Of a stretch of DNA of 64,000 nt, positions 1 to 11,850 are shown piece by piece. Below the pieces are notes generated by a model. The model saw only the letters and a program-made list of their open reading frames with translations. It had not been told where the DNA came from and did no database searches. The first letter of the stretch is position 1, and each line of letters begins with the position of its first letter. The position numbers and the translations under genes are program-made. Source of the stretch: Abelmoschus esculentus (Eukaryota > Streptophyta > Magnoliopsida > Malvales > Malvaceae); contig JAUCBN010000001.1 in NCBI GenBank assembly GCA_035048815.1, positions 15,825,001 to 15,889,000 of the forward strand. Direction: 5' to 3'.

Positions 1-637
1 TTCCCTACTCTAAGTTCTACTCTATTTAGGAAAGGTTTGCCTAGGCCAAGCCTATATAAGGCATAACCGTCCAAGGGATTAAGAGAGCGGAATTTGAGAG
101 AGTTCACCGTAGGAATAATTCTTCCTATTATGTTCTAAGCTTTCTTGTTTAAGTGATAGTTGTTGAGTATTAGTGAGAGGAGATTGTATCTTTTTTCTTG
201 TTTCAATGCAATAAAATATCAAAGTTTGCTTACTCTTTTTCATTCTTTGTTCTTACATCCAAGCTCGGGAGAGAAGTTTGTAAGTAATTTATTTGTCTAG
301 ACTCGGGAGAATTAGACTCACGAAAGGAGTAAGTACGGTATTTGACTTAATTGGAAAATACTAACTCGGCCTAGGGATAGGTTGGAGTTTCAACGGCTAA
401 AAGAAGTGTGAGATTTGTTGTTGGTTATAATTAATTAACGTCGAGAGGTATCATCAAGGATTAATCACCATCAATGTTTTGACTTAGGGATAAGCGGAGC
501 CATCAAAGGACACTTTGCCAAACTTTGGTAAATCTGCCCAAGAGCAAGGGATTATCCCGGCAGAGAACACTACCGCTGCCGAAGACAATAATCTGCAGTA
601 CTATCGAGGTAGTGTAGTGCAATTGTATTAGAAAAAA
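1..637 (+). repeat. Athila-type LTR, 5' end outside window, 3' end truncated
   Basis: Matches the later part of the full LTR at 12753-14067. It has a TATA box (TATATAAG, 53-60) and a poly(A) signal (AATAAA near 210). It breaks off after a run of A at 632-637, where the full LTR continues for roughly 270 bp to its CA end. Antisense gag sequence of another gypsy family follows at once. The same breakpoint, inverted, occurs at 16326/16327. Confidence 0.85.
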
Positions 638-1113
638 CCCTGATTCGAGCCTCCTTTTCCTTAGTTCCAACGATTTCTGTCCCTCATAGACTGAGAGCTA
701 TTAGAGGACTGATTTCTTCTACTAGCATTTCCTAAACCTCCTGCTTAACCAAACATAAAACCTTGCACCTACTCTATGGCGTTAGCACTAACCATCAACT
801 CAGAAAACACTACCGGTGGGTTAGTTGTCAGATAGGTCCGGATCTCTTTCCTCAAACCTCTGAGAAACCTCTTGCTCCTCATATTCTCGGTAGCTATCAA
901 CTCTGGTGCGTACCTACTCAACTGTAGGAACTCCTGCTCGTACTCAAAGAATGTACAGTTACCTTGCACAAGGTGGGTGAACTGATCTCTCAAACGGTCA
1001 ATGTGAGTCTCGCCCACATACTTCTTCTCGTACTCATCCAAAAAGTCATCCCAACTTGGCTGATCGAGGTACCACTCTATCTCAACTGTTTCCCACCATT
1101 CCCTTGCGTTCTC
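638..1113 (-). pseudogene. Tekay/Del-type gypsy gag, C-terminal half (fragment)
   Basis: On the minus strand this encodes the retrotransposon Gag capsid region: a WWETVE motif, then QPSWDDFLDE, YVGETHIDRLRDQF, FFEYEQEFLQLSRY and TNPPVVFSEL. In-frame stops follow the capsid part. It starts abruptly at the GAGAA sequence (TTCTC, 1109-1113) beside an LTR start and ends at the LTR breakpoint 637/638. Gag normally forms the particle that packages the RNA; this piece lacks both the N-terminus and the zinc knuckle. Its missing N-terminal half is represented on the same strand at 26699-27060. Confidence 0.85.
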
Positions 1114-2243
1114 TAATAAGTGATCAACTCACTATCACTTTCTACAGTTTTCATAGGCACTTATCATCAATTCTACACCTACTTGAACCAATGTATATAC
1201 TTAATTAATATGATATATTTAGGAATTATGCTATTAAAGATAATATTTATAGAAAATACAAACTTTACTGCATTTTTATGTCTGTACAGGAACAAGTATT
1301 GTCGCGGAAGCAACTTGAAGTCGAGGTAGGACCTGATGTCGAGGCAGCAGAGGATAAATAGCAATATGGAAGGAAAACTGAGGAGAAAACTGAGGAGAAC
1401 ATTGCTGGATAAGAAGCCTAAGGATCGGAGCTGAACAACACGAGGAAAGCTCAAGGACAAGGCCATGCGGGACGAAGCCTTCTAGAAGAATTTAACTTGG
1501 AAATATTTAACCTATGTACATAACTTGTATCTTTTTTTTTTGTTTCAATGCAATAAAATATCAAAGTTTGCTTACTCTTTTCCATTCTTTGTTCTTACAT
1601 CCAAGCTCGGGAGAGAAGTTTTTAAGTAATTTATTTGTCTAGACTCGGGAGTGTTAGACTCACGAAAGGAGTAAGTACGGTATTTGACTTGATTGGAAAA
1701 TACTAACTCGACCTAGGGATAGGTTGGAGTTTCAGCGGCTAAAAAAAGTGTGGGATTAGTTGTTGGTTATAATTGATTAACGCCGAGAGGTATCATCAAG
1801 GATTAATCATCAACAGTGTATCAACTTAGGGATAAGCGGAGCCATTAAAAGTCACTTTGCCGAACTTTGGTAAATCTGCCCAAGAGCAAGGGATTACCAC
1901 GACAGAGAACACTACCGCTGCCGAAGACAGTAATCTATAGTACTGCCGAGGTAGTGTAGTGCAATTGCATTGGAAAAAACAGATCAATCAAATCCACTAT
2001 ACAACACAATTGAATCTTGTCCTCTTTTTCAATTTGATCTCCTCTTTTATTTAGTTTTTCTTAATTGCTTTATTTAGTCATAAACTCATCTACTTGTGTT
2101 TTTATTTCTTTTTACAGAACAAGAATATCGAATAGGAAATATTAAGTACACCAATCTCTGTGGAGACAATACTCGATAATACTTATCACTTATTACTTGC
2201 GACGTGTTCACTTGCACTAATTGCGCATATTTGACATGCATCA
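1114..2243 (+). repeat. Athila-type LTR (5' LTR of the composite element)
   Basis: Starts TAATAAGT (decayed from TGATAAGT) directly after TTCTC and ends GCATCA directly before a primer-binding site. Compared with the LTR at 12753-14067 it lacks about 185 bp, joined near 1528, including the TATA-box segment. As a 5' LTR it therefore has no recognisable core promoter. The AATAAA signal near 1554 is kept. Confidence 0.85.
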
Positions 2244-2249
2244 AGTTTT

Positions 2250-2268
2250 TGGCACCGTTGCCGGGGAT
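2250..2268 (+). promoter_or_regulatory. Primer-binding site, tRNA-Asp type
   Basis: TGGCACCGTTGCCGGGGAT lies 6 nt after the LTR end and is complementary to the 3' end of plant tRNA-Asp(GTC) with one mismatch. A tRNA-Asp primer is usual for the Athila lineage of Ty3/gypsy. It primes minus-strand DNA synthesis. Confidence 0.85.
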
Positions 2269-2349
2269 TGACAACTAAATTTTGTTTTCTTTATTTTCTT
2301 GTTCTTTTAGTTATTTTAATTTTTATTTTATTTGGTTTATTTTTTGTGT

Positions 2350-4474
2350 ATGACCAGGGCCAACCCAAGCAATCCATTATACGAGATTGATCCAGAAATC
2401 GAACAAACCTGCCAAGGGTTGAGGAGACTAATCCAATGAGCCATGATCCAGAACTTACTTGCTAGCAATGGAGGCCTTCCACAACAACCATTGCCGCAAC
2501 CACTGTCGCGGTAGCTAACCGTTAGAGATCTTCTGGTGGAAGATCTGAATGGATTAAACCCTGGAGTTGTTACCCCAGAGATAAAAGCAACCCACTTTGA
2601 ACTTAAACCTGTAATGTTCAATATGCTTAATACTATTGGACAATTTAGTGGGTCTACAACTAAAGATGCTAGGCAGCATCTCAAGTCCTTCATGGAAGTC
2701 TGCAACTAATTCAAAATTCAAGGAGTCCATGAAGATATCCTGAGATTAAAACTTTTTCCCTATTCACTGAGGGATAGGGCCAAGATCTGGTTAAATAGTA
2801 TTCCGGCAGGATCTATAGGATCTTGGAGTGAACTCTACCGAGAATTCATTACGCGTTTTAATCCTACCAACTTATATGATCGAATCCATAATGAAATTAC
2901 TTCTTTTCGACAGGCTGATGACGAACCTATGTACGAGGCTTAGGAGCGCTATAGAGAGTTACTAAACAAGTATCCACTGCATGGATTTCCACTATAGACA
3001 CAAGTGACCATGTTCTACAATGCCACCAATGCCCTAACAAGAATGATGTTAGATGGCTCGGCAAATGGAACACTCCTTGACAAAGCTCCGGAAGAAGCTA
3101 TTGAGATTCTGAACAAACTCGCAAGAAACAATTTTCAATTCCCTACTTCTAGGCGAGGAGGAGTAAGACGCTAAGCCACAGTGAATGAACTAGAAACTAC
3201 CAACTCGGTGGCAGCACAATTGGCCTCTATAACCAAGATGGTTCAGAACATGCAATTACAACAAACTACTCATGAGGTTAAAGCAATCAATTCTTCTGAG
3301 TACATGCAAGATGAGGAATCTGGTTTTTATGTGGGAAACTACAACAGGAACAATATTATGATGTCTAACACATATAATCCGACATGGAAAAGGCACCCAA
3401 ATTTTTTATGGAGCAATCCTAATAATGCCTTGAACCCTACTAACCAAGACTCAGGTTATCAGCATACACTGCCGAAGCCGCAGGTAAAACAGTCAATGTT
3501 GCAGCAGCAGATGCATCAGCAGCAACCCATGAACTCATTGGAGAACACTCTCAAGGCCTTCATAATGAAAACAAAATCATATATGGCTTAGAACAATAGT
3601 TTTATGAAAAGAACTGATGACTTCATGAACAAAACTAAAATGAGGCTGCAAAATAAAGAAGCGACAATTAAATCACTGGAAACCCAAGTTGGTCAATTTG
3701 CTCAAAGACAGAATACTAGACTACATGGAGGACTACCTAGCAATACTAAAGTTGCTAAGGAAATGGGCCATGAACAATGCGAAGCAATAACTACAAGAAG
3801 TGGCCTATAACTTAAAGATACATCAGTCAGTTCAGCAAATAAAGCTCCACTAGCAGTACAAGAGGAATCAGACAAGGAGGACTTGGATGCTGAACAAACT
3901 GATCTTGAGAACACTGCCCCAGTAGAGAGCTCAGCAGCACCTCAATGAGTTGCCGAGACAGTGATAAACACAATGGTTCTAGGTATTAAATTTTAAACCA
4001 AAAAGATCCTGGAAGAGATGAGACCACCACCACCTTTACCACAAAGGTTGAAAAAGCAAACACAGGAACATCAATTCAAGAAATTTTTAGACATCCTAAA
4101 GCAAGTTCACATCAACTTACCCTTTGTTGAGGCAATTGAACAAATGCCCAACTATGTTAAATTCTTGAAAGACATTATGTTTAAAAGAAAAAGTCTAGGT
4201 GAGTTTGAAACAGTGGCAGCAACTGAAGGATGTATGGCAATGTTACACAACTGCATGTCACCAAAGTTGAAGGATCCTGGATGCTTTACCATACCTTGTG
4301 CAATAGGTAATCATTATGAAGGTAAGGCCCTATGCGACCTTGGAGTAAGCATCAATTTAATGCCCAAGTCTGTGTTCCAAAAGCTTGGAATTGGAAGGGA
4401 AAAACCCACTACTATAATGCTCCAACTTACGGATCGATCATACGTGCAACCCAAAAGAAAAATCGAAGACATAT
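2350..4474 (+). pseudogene. Athila-type gag-protease, broken (first part)
   Basis: The start is ATG at 2350 (MTRANPSNPLYEID). Gag follows, with motifs such as LKLFPYSLRDRAK and FNPTNLYDRIHNEI, then a Gln-rich linker (3181-3590) and the aspartic protease with CDLGVSINLMPKSVF (about 4330-4380). This region normally makes the capsid and the protease that matures it. Numerous in-frame stops (for example near 2437, 2707, 2941, 2995 and 3589) make it non-coding. The reading frame is cut at 4474 by a younger gypsy element and resumes at 9292. Confidence 0.85.
4470..4474. repeat. Target-site duplication CATAT (left)
   Basis: CATAT here and at 9287-9291 bracket the insertion exactly. A 5-bp duplication is typical of Ty3/gypsy integrase. 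Removing the element and one copy rejoins the protease frame. Confidence 0.9.
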
Positions 4475-7400
4475 TGTAATACTCTAAACATAGCTTAGAA
4501 GTTAAGGACTAAATAAATTAAATTAGAGCTTAATAAAATTCAAAGTTTAGTGACTAAATTGAATAAATTTGAAAATTAGAGGCCAATTTGAAAAGGGACC
4601 AAAAAGCGAAAATTCAAAAGAGGTGAGATTGCATGTAAGTTTTTAAGAAGTTGGTGGCCTTGGACACATGGCAAAACACCATGCGGTCAGCCACCCCTTG
4701 TCCATAATAATAGATTTGTTTAAAATTAAAAAAAAATAATAAGAAAAGGGGAAAATGATGATTATATGTCATAGTGGGAGAGAGAAAGTTCTATTTATCA
4801 TCTTCTTCACCCATTTCTTCCCTCTTTGCCGGTCATGGGAGAGAGTTTGAGAGAAAATATTTTGCTTGCCTTGCATGTGAGATTTTAAGTGAGATTTTGA
4901 AGGTTTGAAGCAAGATTCTTGATTAGGGAGGTCAAACAAGCAAGGTAAGGTATTTTTCTTCTTCTAAGCTTAGCTAAAAATGTAGTTGAAGGTTGTTAGC
5001 TTGAAATCCATGGCTGAAAATTTAATATAGTGTTCTTAGTTAGCTTATTTTTAAGTTAGAAGTTGAATGCATGTTGCTGGAAAATACATGTTATATTTGT
5101 TGAGTTTTTGAGCTTAAGGACTAAGTTGCATGGATTTGGAAATTATAGGGACTGTTTTATGGTTAAATTTAGGAAGGATTTTGATGTTAGGATGATTAAA
5201 ATATTCATATGTGGACTGATTTGGGGTGAAAAGAAGCATGAGAAACTTGTTTCTAGGAAATTAAGTGATAAATGTGATTTTGGACTGTTTTGCAAGAATT
5301 GAAAAATTGGTGGACTTATTTGTTTGGGTTGAATCTAGAAATTTAATATTTAATTCATAGGATAATGATTTAAGAGTGAGGAAATTAAATTGTAGGTGTT
5401 TTGGTTGAAAAGATGAAGGAAAGGAAGTGTTAGAATTGGTAAAGTGCTTTGGACTAGCTTATAGGTGATATTTTAGTAGCTTCATGGATTGAGCTGAAAA
5501 CTCTATTCAAATGCCAAAATAAAAATGTTTGTATAGGTAAAATGTGCTTGAAATTGAGTCTACTAAAGTTTACAAGTGTTGGATGAGTTGAATTGGTGTT
5601 TAGGTTGATGAATCTTGAGCTAGAATTGATGTAGGTGAAATCTCTCCAGAATAGGCCCTGTTCTGGACAGTAGCTTCAAAAAATTCCCTAAAATAATGTA
5701 CAAGGAATTTAGGTCTGGAATTGATCATTATAGAACTTGTATGAGTCTACTTTAATTAGAAAAAAACCTCACCTCGTTTGCCCTTTTAAATTAGGAGATA
5801 TAAGAGAAACAAAAAGATTGGTCCAGACTGTCCCGAAACAGCACTGCTGTGTCTTTAAATTGAAAACTGGTATTGATGGGTTCGTAGGAAAAATTCAAGC
5901 TTTATATGGTTCAAAAGATGGTTTCGTTAGATTTCCAACGAGGTAAAGTGGACAATTTTTGGACATGTGGATCAAAAGATAAAAATAGTTTAGTGAGCAT
6001 TGTACAATCTGTCCAGGAATGTAACTTTACTGTTTTGGACTGTTTTAGAGTTGTTAATTATAAAATGTATAGTTCGAATGTATTTTGATGATGTGTCATT
6101 GCTTTTGTGTATTTTAGAGGCTTCTAAAGAATTAGATAGTGAGGAAGAGCTGAGGCAAGAGCTTGCCAAAAGAAGGAGCAAGGGGCCAATCATCCATAAT
6201 CCCTAGGAGTTTCGCTTGGATTGTTTGTGAGTGTGACTTTCTTTGGAGTTGGGACTAGGTCCTAACCCAATTCTGATTTTTGGTTGTTTATGATTAAACC
6301 GGTATGAAATATGACTTAATACAAACTTGGCTAATCTTTAAGGGAAGAGTGAAATGCTATGAAAACTTGTTTGTTGCCATGTTACTTGTTAGCATGTTGA
6401 TTGAATATGTATTGCTTATTAAGTAATTGTTTTGGTTTGTTCATACCCATGCATTGCATATGCCGAGGTATGAATGGCATGCTTAAGATTGGGACGCAAG
6501 GTACGTGTACATGCATTTGTTCCATGCAATTAAAGTTCTGATTTTTGCTTGTGCTTAGCATGTTTGATATAATGTATAAGGAATGACATGAAATGAATTT
6601 TTATGAGCCTAGGCATAATGGCCTGAGAGGCTTGGTCTATGAGGACCGTGTTATTGAAATGATAATGAATATTAGATTGATATGCTTAAATTGATAATCA
6701 ACAACCTTGGTAGCTAGTTAGTTAGATAGGAGGGCATGCCTTAGAATCTAGAGCTCATTGTATCGGGTAGGACTTCGGTCCGAGGCAATTGGCCCTTATT
6801 GGCGACAGTTGGAGGGTACGTTTTTGATCATTGGCGACAGTAGGAGGGTTTGACCAGCACTATAGGTGCATATTGTGGCGACAATTGGTTGGAGATTCGA
6901 TTATCTTCTAGCTAAATACCAAGGTGGTTGTAATGATTTAATTAACTTGAACTTAAATTGCACTATATTTGTTAGTTAAATATAAGCATGATTACTTCGT
7001 ATGAAAATGCATTTGTTATTGGATTGTTACATGTATTTGGATTGGTATATATTGAATATTGAATTGTTACATGTATTTGGATTATTGTACATTGAATATT
7101 GGATTGTTACGTGTAATCGGATTGTCACATGTTGAACCTTGGATTGAATTGTTATATATTGATTTGGAATACGTGTACTTGAACTTGGTATGTTATGGTA
7201 TATGTGAACTTACTTGGCATATGATACATATTTGGATTGTCTTGGATTGTTTTGATTCTTTGTTTTTGTTACCTCACTAAGTACCTTATGTACTTACCCC
7301 CGGTCCCTTCGCTCTTCCCAAACATTTCAGGTCGATCGATTTATAGCTCGGTCCCGGATTTCCGTCGTTCGGATCAGCAGCAGCACAAGCCATGTATGTT

Positions 7401-7860
7401 TCTTTTTGAGATCTCCTAGTGGTGGCTAGTCTTGTTTTGTTAGACCATGCATTTTGATTACTTTAGACAGATGTATATAGTGAATCATTTTGGTAGCTTG
7501 GGACTTAAATTTGTATAACTTAAGAATGATGACATATTTGATACGTTTAATATGTATGTATATTTTGTAATGGATTGCATGTTATGGAATGAAATGGAAC
7601 GAACTATTGATATTGTTATATGGAATGGATAAATGAATTATAGAATTATTGAATGAACAATAGGTTTCGGGAATGTTTAGCAGTGAATATAAGTTGCTAA
7701 GTGGTTTTTAGGCTTAGTAAAAGGAAAAGTTTTAATTTACCCCTAAAATCGGTACTTTCAGGTTAAGTTAAGTTGGTAAACCATTGTTCGGGCTGGATTA
7801 TCGGAGTGCTCAAGGACCGGTGACGCCCCTTTCCTACCGGCCCGGGGTGGGGGTGTCACA
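4475..7860 (+). repeat. 5' LTR (3386 bp) of the young gypsy element
   Basis: Begins TGTAATACTC and ends GGTGTCACA, directly followed by the primer site. Three near-perfect 40-bp tandem units occupy 7021-7140, and three GGCGACA repeats lie at about 6800-6890. A hairpin (AAGTAC/GTACTT) sits at 7279-7295, close to the expected RNA end region. Short ORFs inside it look spurious. Confidence 0.9.
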
Positions 7861-7866
7861 CTTGGT

Positions 7867-7878
7867 TGGTATCAGAGC
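7867..7878 (+). promoter_or_regulatory. Primer-binding site, tRNA-iMet type
   Basis: TGGTATCAGAGC, complementary to the 3' end of initiator tRNA-Met, starts 6 nt after the LTR end. This is the standard primer for Tekay/Del and other chromovirus-like gypsy elements. Confidence 0.93.
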
Positions 7879-8018
7879 GTTTAGGTTAGGATTCTAGGAC
7901 TAAAACCGAGTCTGCATGCATCATATAGGATCGAACTATGCCACCTAGGAGTTATATATAATAATGTGCTTGTGCTTGCTTGATCTAAACTCTTTCTTGT
8001 TTGTTTGTCAACAGTAGA

Positions 8019-8855
8019 ATGTCCGATACGAGATTGGCGGTGGTTGACCCGAATCCCGCAGCCTCTTCGACCGACGGAGATAGTGTGGAGATGGGTCAGA
8101 ACCCTCCGCAACAAGCTCCACCTCCTCCGCCCCCTATTGCTCCTCAACCGGGAATTCCGGCAGTTCAGAACGTCCAGCAGGAATGTCTCCTTAGCATGAA
8201 GGAGATGTTCAATCAGCTTTTAGTGAATCTGAAGCAGAATCAGCAAGATGCTCCTGCCCCTGATGCGCCCAGTTATGCTCCGATAGATAAGCTTGCTCGG
8301 TATCGAGCTTATACATTTGTGGGTGTTAGTGAGGAGAAACCAGAGGATGCAGAGTATTGGTTAGAACGTACTACTCAGATTCTGACCAAGCAGCTCCATT
8401 GTTCGGACGAGCACAAGCTAGAGTGTGCCATAGCCCTGTTGGCCGATGAAGCTTTAAGTTGGTGGGAAACCACTACATTGACTGCCCCGGCGGAAGCTGT
8501 TACATGGAAATTCTTTGTCGAGGAATTTAAGAAGAAATACATCAGTGAGCAATATCAAGCCGAGCGCCGGAAGAAGTTCTTGTATCTAAAACAAGCAAAT
8601 CGACCGATCGAGCAGTATGTGGCCGATTTTTGCAAATATTGTAAGTATGGCTCCGAGTACATTAAGACCGAGGAAGAAAAATGCCGAAAATTCACTGATG
8701 GTCTTAACGATGAGTTGAGCCCAATGTTTACGGCCCTTGGGATTACCGACTTCCAGAACTTGGTGAATCGGGCCATTGCGACAGAGGCAAAGATGAAAGC
8801 TTCCGAGAAACGCAAGGGTGGTAGTTTCTTTTTGAGATCTCCTAGTGGTGGCTAG
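8019..8855 (+). pseudogene. Gypsy gag, truncated at C-terminus
   Basis: I take ATG 8019 (MSDTRLAVVD) as the start; an upstream TTG in the same frame is only a frame extension. A Pro-rich N-terminal stretch (APPPPPPIAP) is followed by a retrotransposon Gag capsid domain with ALSWWETTTL, FFVEEFKKKY and YVADFCKYCK. The frame is open to about residue 268, where a deletion joins it to LTR sequence. The last residues before the TAG at 8853-8855 are LTR-derived. The zinc knuckle and all of pol are lost. Of all the retroelement frames in the window this is the least damaged. Confidence 0.9.
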
Positions 8856-9286
8856 TCTTGTTTTGTTAGACCATACATTTTGATTACTTTAGACGGATGT
8901 ATATAGTGAATCATTTTGGTAGCTTGGGACTTAAATTTGTATAACTTAAGAATGATGACATATTTGATACGTTTAATATGTATGTATATTTTGTAATGGA
9001 TTGCATGTTATGGAATGAAATGGAACGAACTATTGATATTGTTATATGGAATGGATAAATGAATTATAGAATTATTGAATGAACAATAGGTTTCGGGAAT
9101 ATTTAGCAGTGAATATAAGTTGCTAAGTGGTTTTTAGGCCTAGTAAAAGGAAAAGTTTTAATTTACCCCTAAAATCAGTACTTTCAGGTTAAGTTAAGTT
9201 GGTAAACCATTGTTCGGGCTGGGTTATCGGAGTGCTCAAGGACCAGTGACGCCCCTTTCCTACCGGCCCGGGGTGGGGGTGTCACA
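8824..9286 (+). repeat. 3' LTR remnant (last 463 bp)
   Basis: Aligns without gaps to 7398-7860 of the 5' LTR and ends GGTGTCACA before the second CATAT (9287-9291). Confidence 0.93.
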
Positions 9287-9733
9287 CATATTGGTAAGGG
9301 TAGATAAATTTATTTTTCCTGCTGACTTTTTTATCCTTGATTGTGAAGCAAATGAGAATGCACCAATCATCCTTGGGAGACCTTTCCGTGCCACTAGACG
9401 AACACTAATTGATGTGGAAAAAGGAGAGTTGACTATGAGGGTCAATGACCAACAAGTTAAACTCAATGCCTTCCACAATCTGAAAAGGCATGATGATGCA
9501 GAAGAGTGCAATGCCCTCCACACCACAGATTCAGGCATCAATAAATTCTGCTATAGAAATCACTGCCTTGGCAGCATACTCGGCAGAAAATTAGACATTT
9601 GTTATGGCATAATTTTTGGCAAGAAAAGTAAGGGAAAGGTGGAGGAAACAAACAACACAACATACTGTCCAGACAAAGTGGGCGTAGTGAAGATCAATAT
9701 AACGAGGAACGTAAAGCCAATGGCCAACACTTG
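9287..9733 (+). pseudogene. Athila-type protease, second part
   Basis: After the right CATAT copy the interrupted protease frame resumes: LVRVDKFIFPADFFILDCE, then IILGRPFRATRRTLIDVEKG, the conserved C-terminal part of retroviral-type aspartic proteases, and a tail ending at a TGA (9734-9736). An autonomous Athila would continue into RT, RNase H and integrase, but none of these follows. The element is therefore non-autonomous by structure as well as by mutation. Confidence 0.85.
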
Positions 9734-9736
9734 AAG

Positions 9737-10320
9737 AATAATTCAGGCCAACAAGAGATAATAAGATTGGGAGATGCATTTACATGCACTCCATCAGTAA
9801 CATAATCTCTTCCCTTTTATTTTATCTATTATAGGATTAGTTTTAGTTTATGATTTATGTTTTTATTATATATCCTTTTATTTTTTATTTTTGTTGTTTA
9901 TGTTTTATTTTATTATTATTTTAAGTTTTTGTTTGTTTTAGGATAATAAAAAGAATACGGGAGAAATAGTTCACAGCAGGAAGTTTGCCGAGGTAGTAAA
10001 CAGTGTCAGAAGCTGGAGCAGTCCCAATGGGAAAAAACAGTGTAACGGTTATCTATCGAGATTTTCGCCCGCGGTAGTAAATGCTAACGGGCAGTAAAAG
10101 TTAAACGGATACAAAACGGCTAGTGGTTAAAATGATCACACTGTCGAGGCCTATATAAGTACTCTCTTCCTTTTGAACTATTCACTCTTGCAATCTTGTG
10201 TCTTTAAAATTACTTACTCTTTGTTGCTATACTTTGTGTAATCTTAAAGATCTCTTCTTTTTCTCAGAAACATTCTGAAATTCTCTTCAAAATCTTCAAG
10301 GAAGTCTCCACTGCTCATCC
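9737..10320 (+). promoter_or_regulatory. Spacer with internal TATA box ahead of the late ORF
   Basis: No coding sequence is visible. CTATATAAG at 10151-10159 resembles the LTR TATA context and lies about 160 bp upstream of the late-ORF ATG at 10321. The leader between is pyrimidine-rich. This could be a promoter for a separate transcript, which is inference. TGCCGAGG-type motifs occur near 9986 and 10142. Confidence 0.4.
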
Positions 10321-11850
10321 ATGGCAACTTACACTAGATTCGCCCCTGCCGCCGTTGAAAAACGCTTCAATAGGTCCTTCATATCTAGGCAAATATGGGA
10401 GGAACAAGAGTTTGAACACAGTGATGAGGAGAATTTCGGCATTGAACATTATTTATTCAACAGAATCAAATATCAAAAATAAAAATTCTTTTGCCTATAA
10501 CCCGAACAAGCTAATGCCACGATCGTGCGAGAATTTTACGCATTTTGTCCAAGAAAAGATTCACTCTATGTCTACTGCCGAGGCAGGCCAGTCCGCCTTG
10601 ATGCCGAGACAATCAACCAATTTTATGGCCTAACCTCTAAACGAGATATCCACTCAGAATTCATGGAGGAGGTAACAGACCAAGATTATGAATTGATCAA
10701 GGATGACCTTTGTTACGAAGGCACAAATTGGGAGACCGGATCCCATAAAGGATCAGTTGCTCAGCAGAACCTCAAGCCTGAGGCAAAAATGTTGACAACA
10801 TTTGTCAAGCGACGCCTCATCCCCACATCACAGAATAGCAAGATGGACCGAAGAAGATTGGTTCTAATCTAATCCATCATCAACAATAGGAGCATTAATG
10901 TGGGAGAAATCATTCTACGAGAAATATACGAGTACGGTAAGAAAGAAAGAAAGAGAACCTTTAAATTTTCTATGCTTGATCACGGGTTTGTGTATTGCTG
11001 TAGGTGTACCAACAGAAGATAATGATGAAATCACAACTCAAAAGAAAGGATGGACTAGAGACTTTTGTCATAAAGTAATGCAAATCACTCAGGCAGAACC
11101 TGTCCAAGAAACACCATAACCCTATACTGCTGAGACTTCTGTCTGGGCCCAATACACGGCAGCCACACCTGATGCTGCCTACACTGTTGCTACAGCAGAA
11201 TCCTACCGAGAGATCCTCCAGAAAATAGAAGCCATGGACCTTCGATAGCAATGGTACATGGAATACTAGAGGGACTTCAACACTGCCTTAGCCTAGATGA
11301 TGAGCAATAACTTCCCAACCCAAGGAGTGAAGTTTCCAGACTTTCCTCCCACCATCTTCTTCACAACAACACCTTACACCGAAACAACCCCAGCCCTAGG
11401 AGGGCCGAGACCATTCTTCCATGCTGGACCACAGAGACCGTTCAATGTTGTAGGCCTATTTAGGGCAGCAAACACTGTCGCGACATCATCTTCCAGCCGA
11501 AGAACTTCAAAGAGAAAGGCAGTTTTCAGCTCCCCACCGAGATCTATGGCTAACCTCTTGGCAAAAATTGATGCCTACGTCCATCAAAGTTCGCCCATTA
11601 TCGAGCCTACCACCTAGTATGCCACGGCAGAAGCAACATATGCCAAAACATGAGGGACAAATACAATGCTCACTGAAGAAGTTGTCGAAGATGAGGTAGA
11701 GGAGAAAGTCAATGCTCCCTTGTAAAGAACACCACCGAGTCGAGTCCAACCACACCGACAAGCAAAAACAAAACAATCACCAGCATAAGGATCTAGAATA
11801 AAAGAGTCAGCATGGATGCCTAGAAAGAAGATAGTTAGCAGTAGCTCCTC
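10321..11850 (+). pseudogene. Late ORF, putative plant transposon protein family, broken
   Basis: ATG 10321 (MATYTRFAPAAVEKRF) reads to a stop near 10482. After a frame change the recognisable domain follows: VREFYAFCPRKDSLYVYCRG, DAETINQFYGL, MLTTFVKRRLIPTSQ, SINVGEIILREI and ITGLCIAVGVP. This arrangement is that of the 'putative plant transposon protein' family (I believe Pfam Transposase_32) often carried by Athila-like and related elements; its function is not known. A Pro/Thr/Ser-rich tail extends to about 11620, with further decayed coding to about 11850. Several stops and at least two frameshifts make it inactive. Confidence 0.7.

Larger units (their letters stand above)
4475..9286 (+). 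mobile_element. Young gypsy element (Tekay/Del-type), internally deleted
   Basis: The layout is 5' LTR 4475-7860, tRNA-iMet primer site 7867-7878, gag from 8019, then a jump into the last 463 bp of the 3' LTR (8824-9286). CATAT duplications flank it. Protease, RT, RNase H, integrase and about 2.9 kb of the 3' LTR are missing. The deletion joint (8823/8824) shares GTTTCTTTTTGAG with position 7398 of the 5' LTR. By eye the two 463-bp LTR ends differ at 7 positions, all transitions and with no indel, so insertion is recent relative to the rest of the cluster. Confidence 0.92.
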
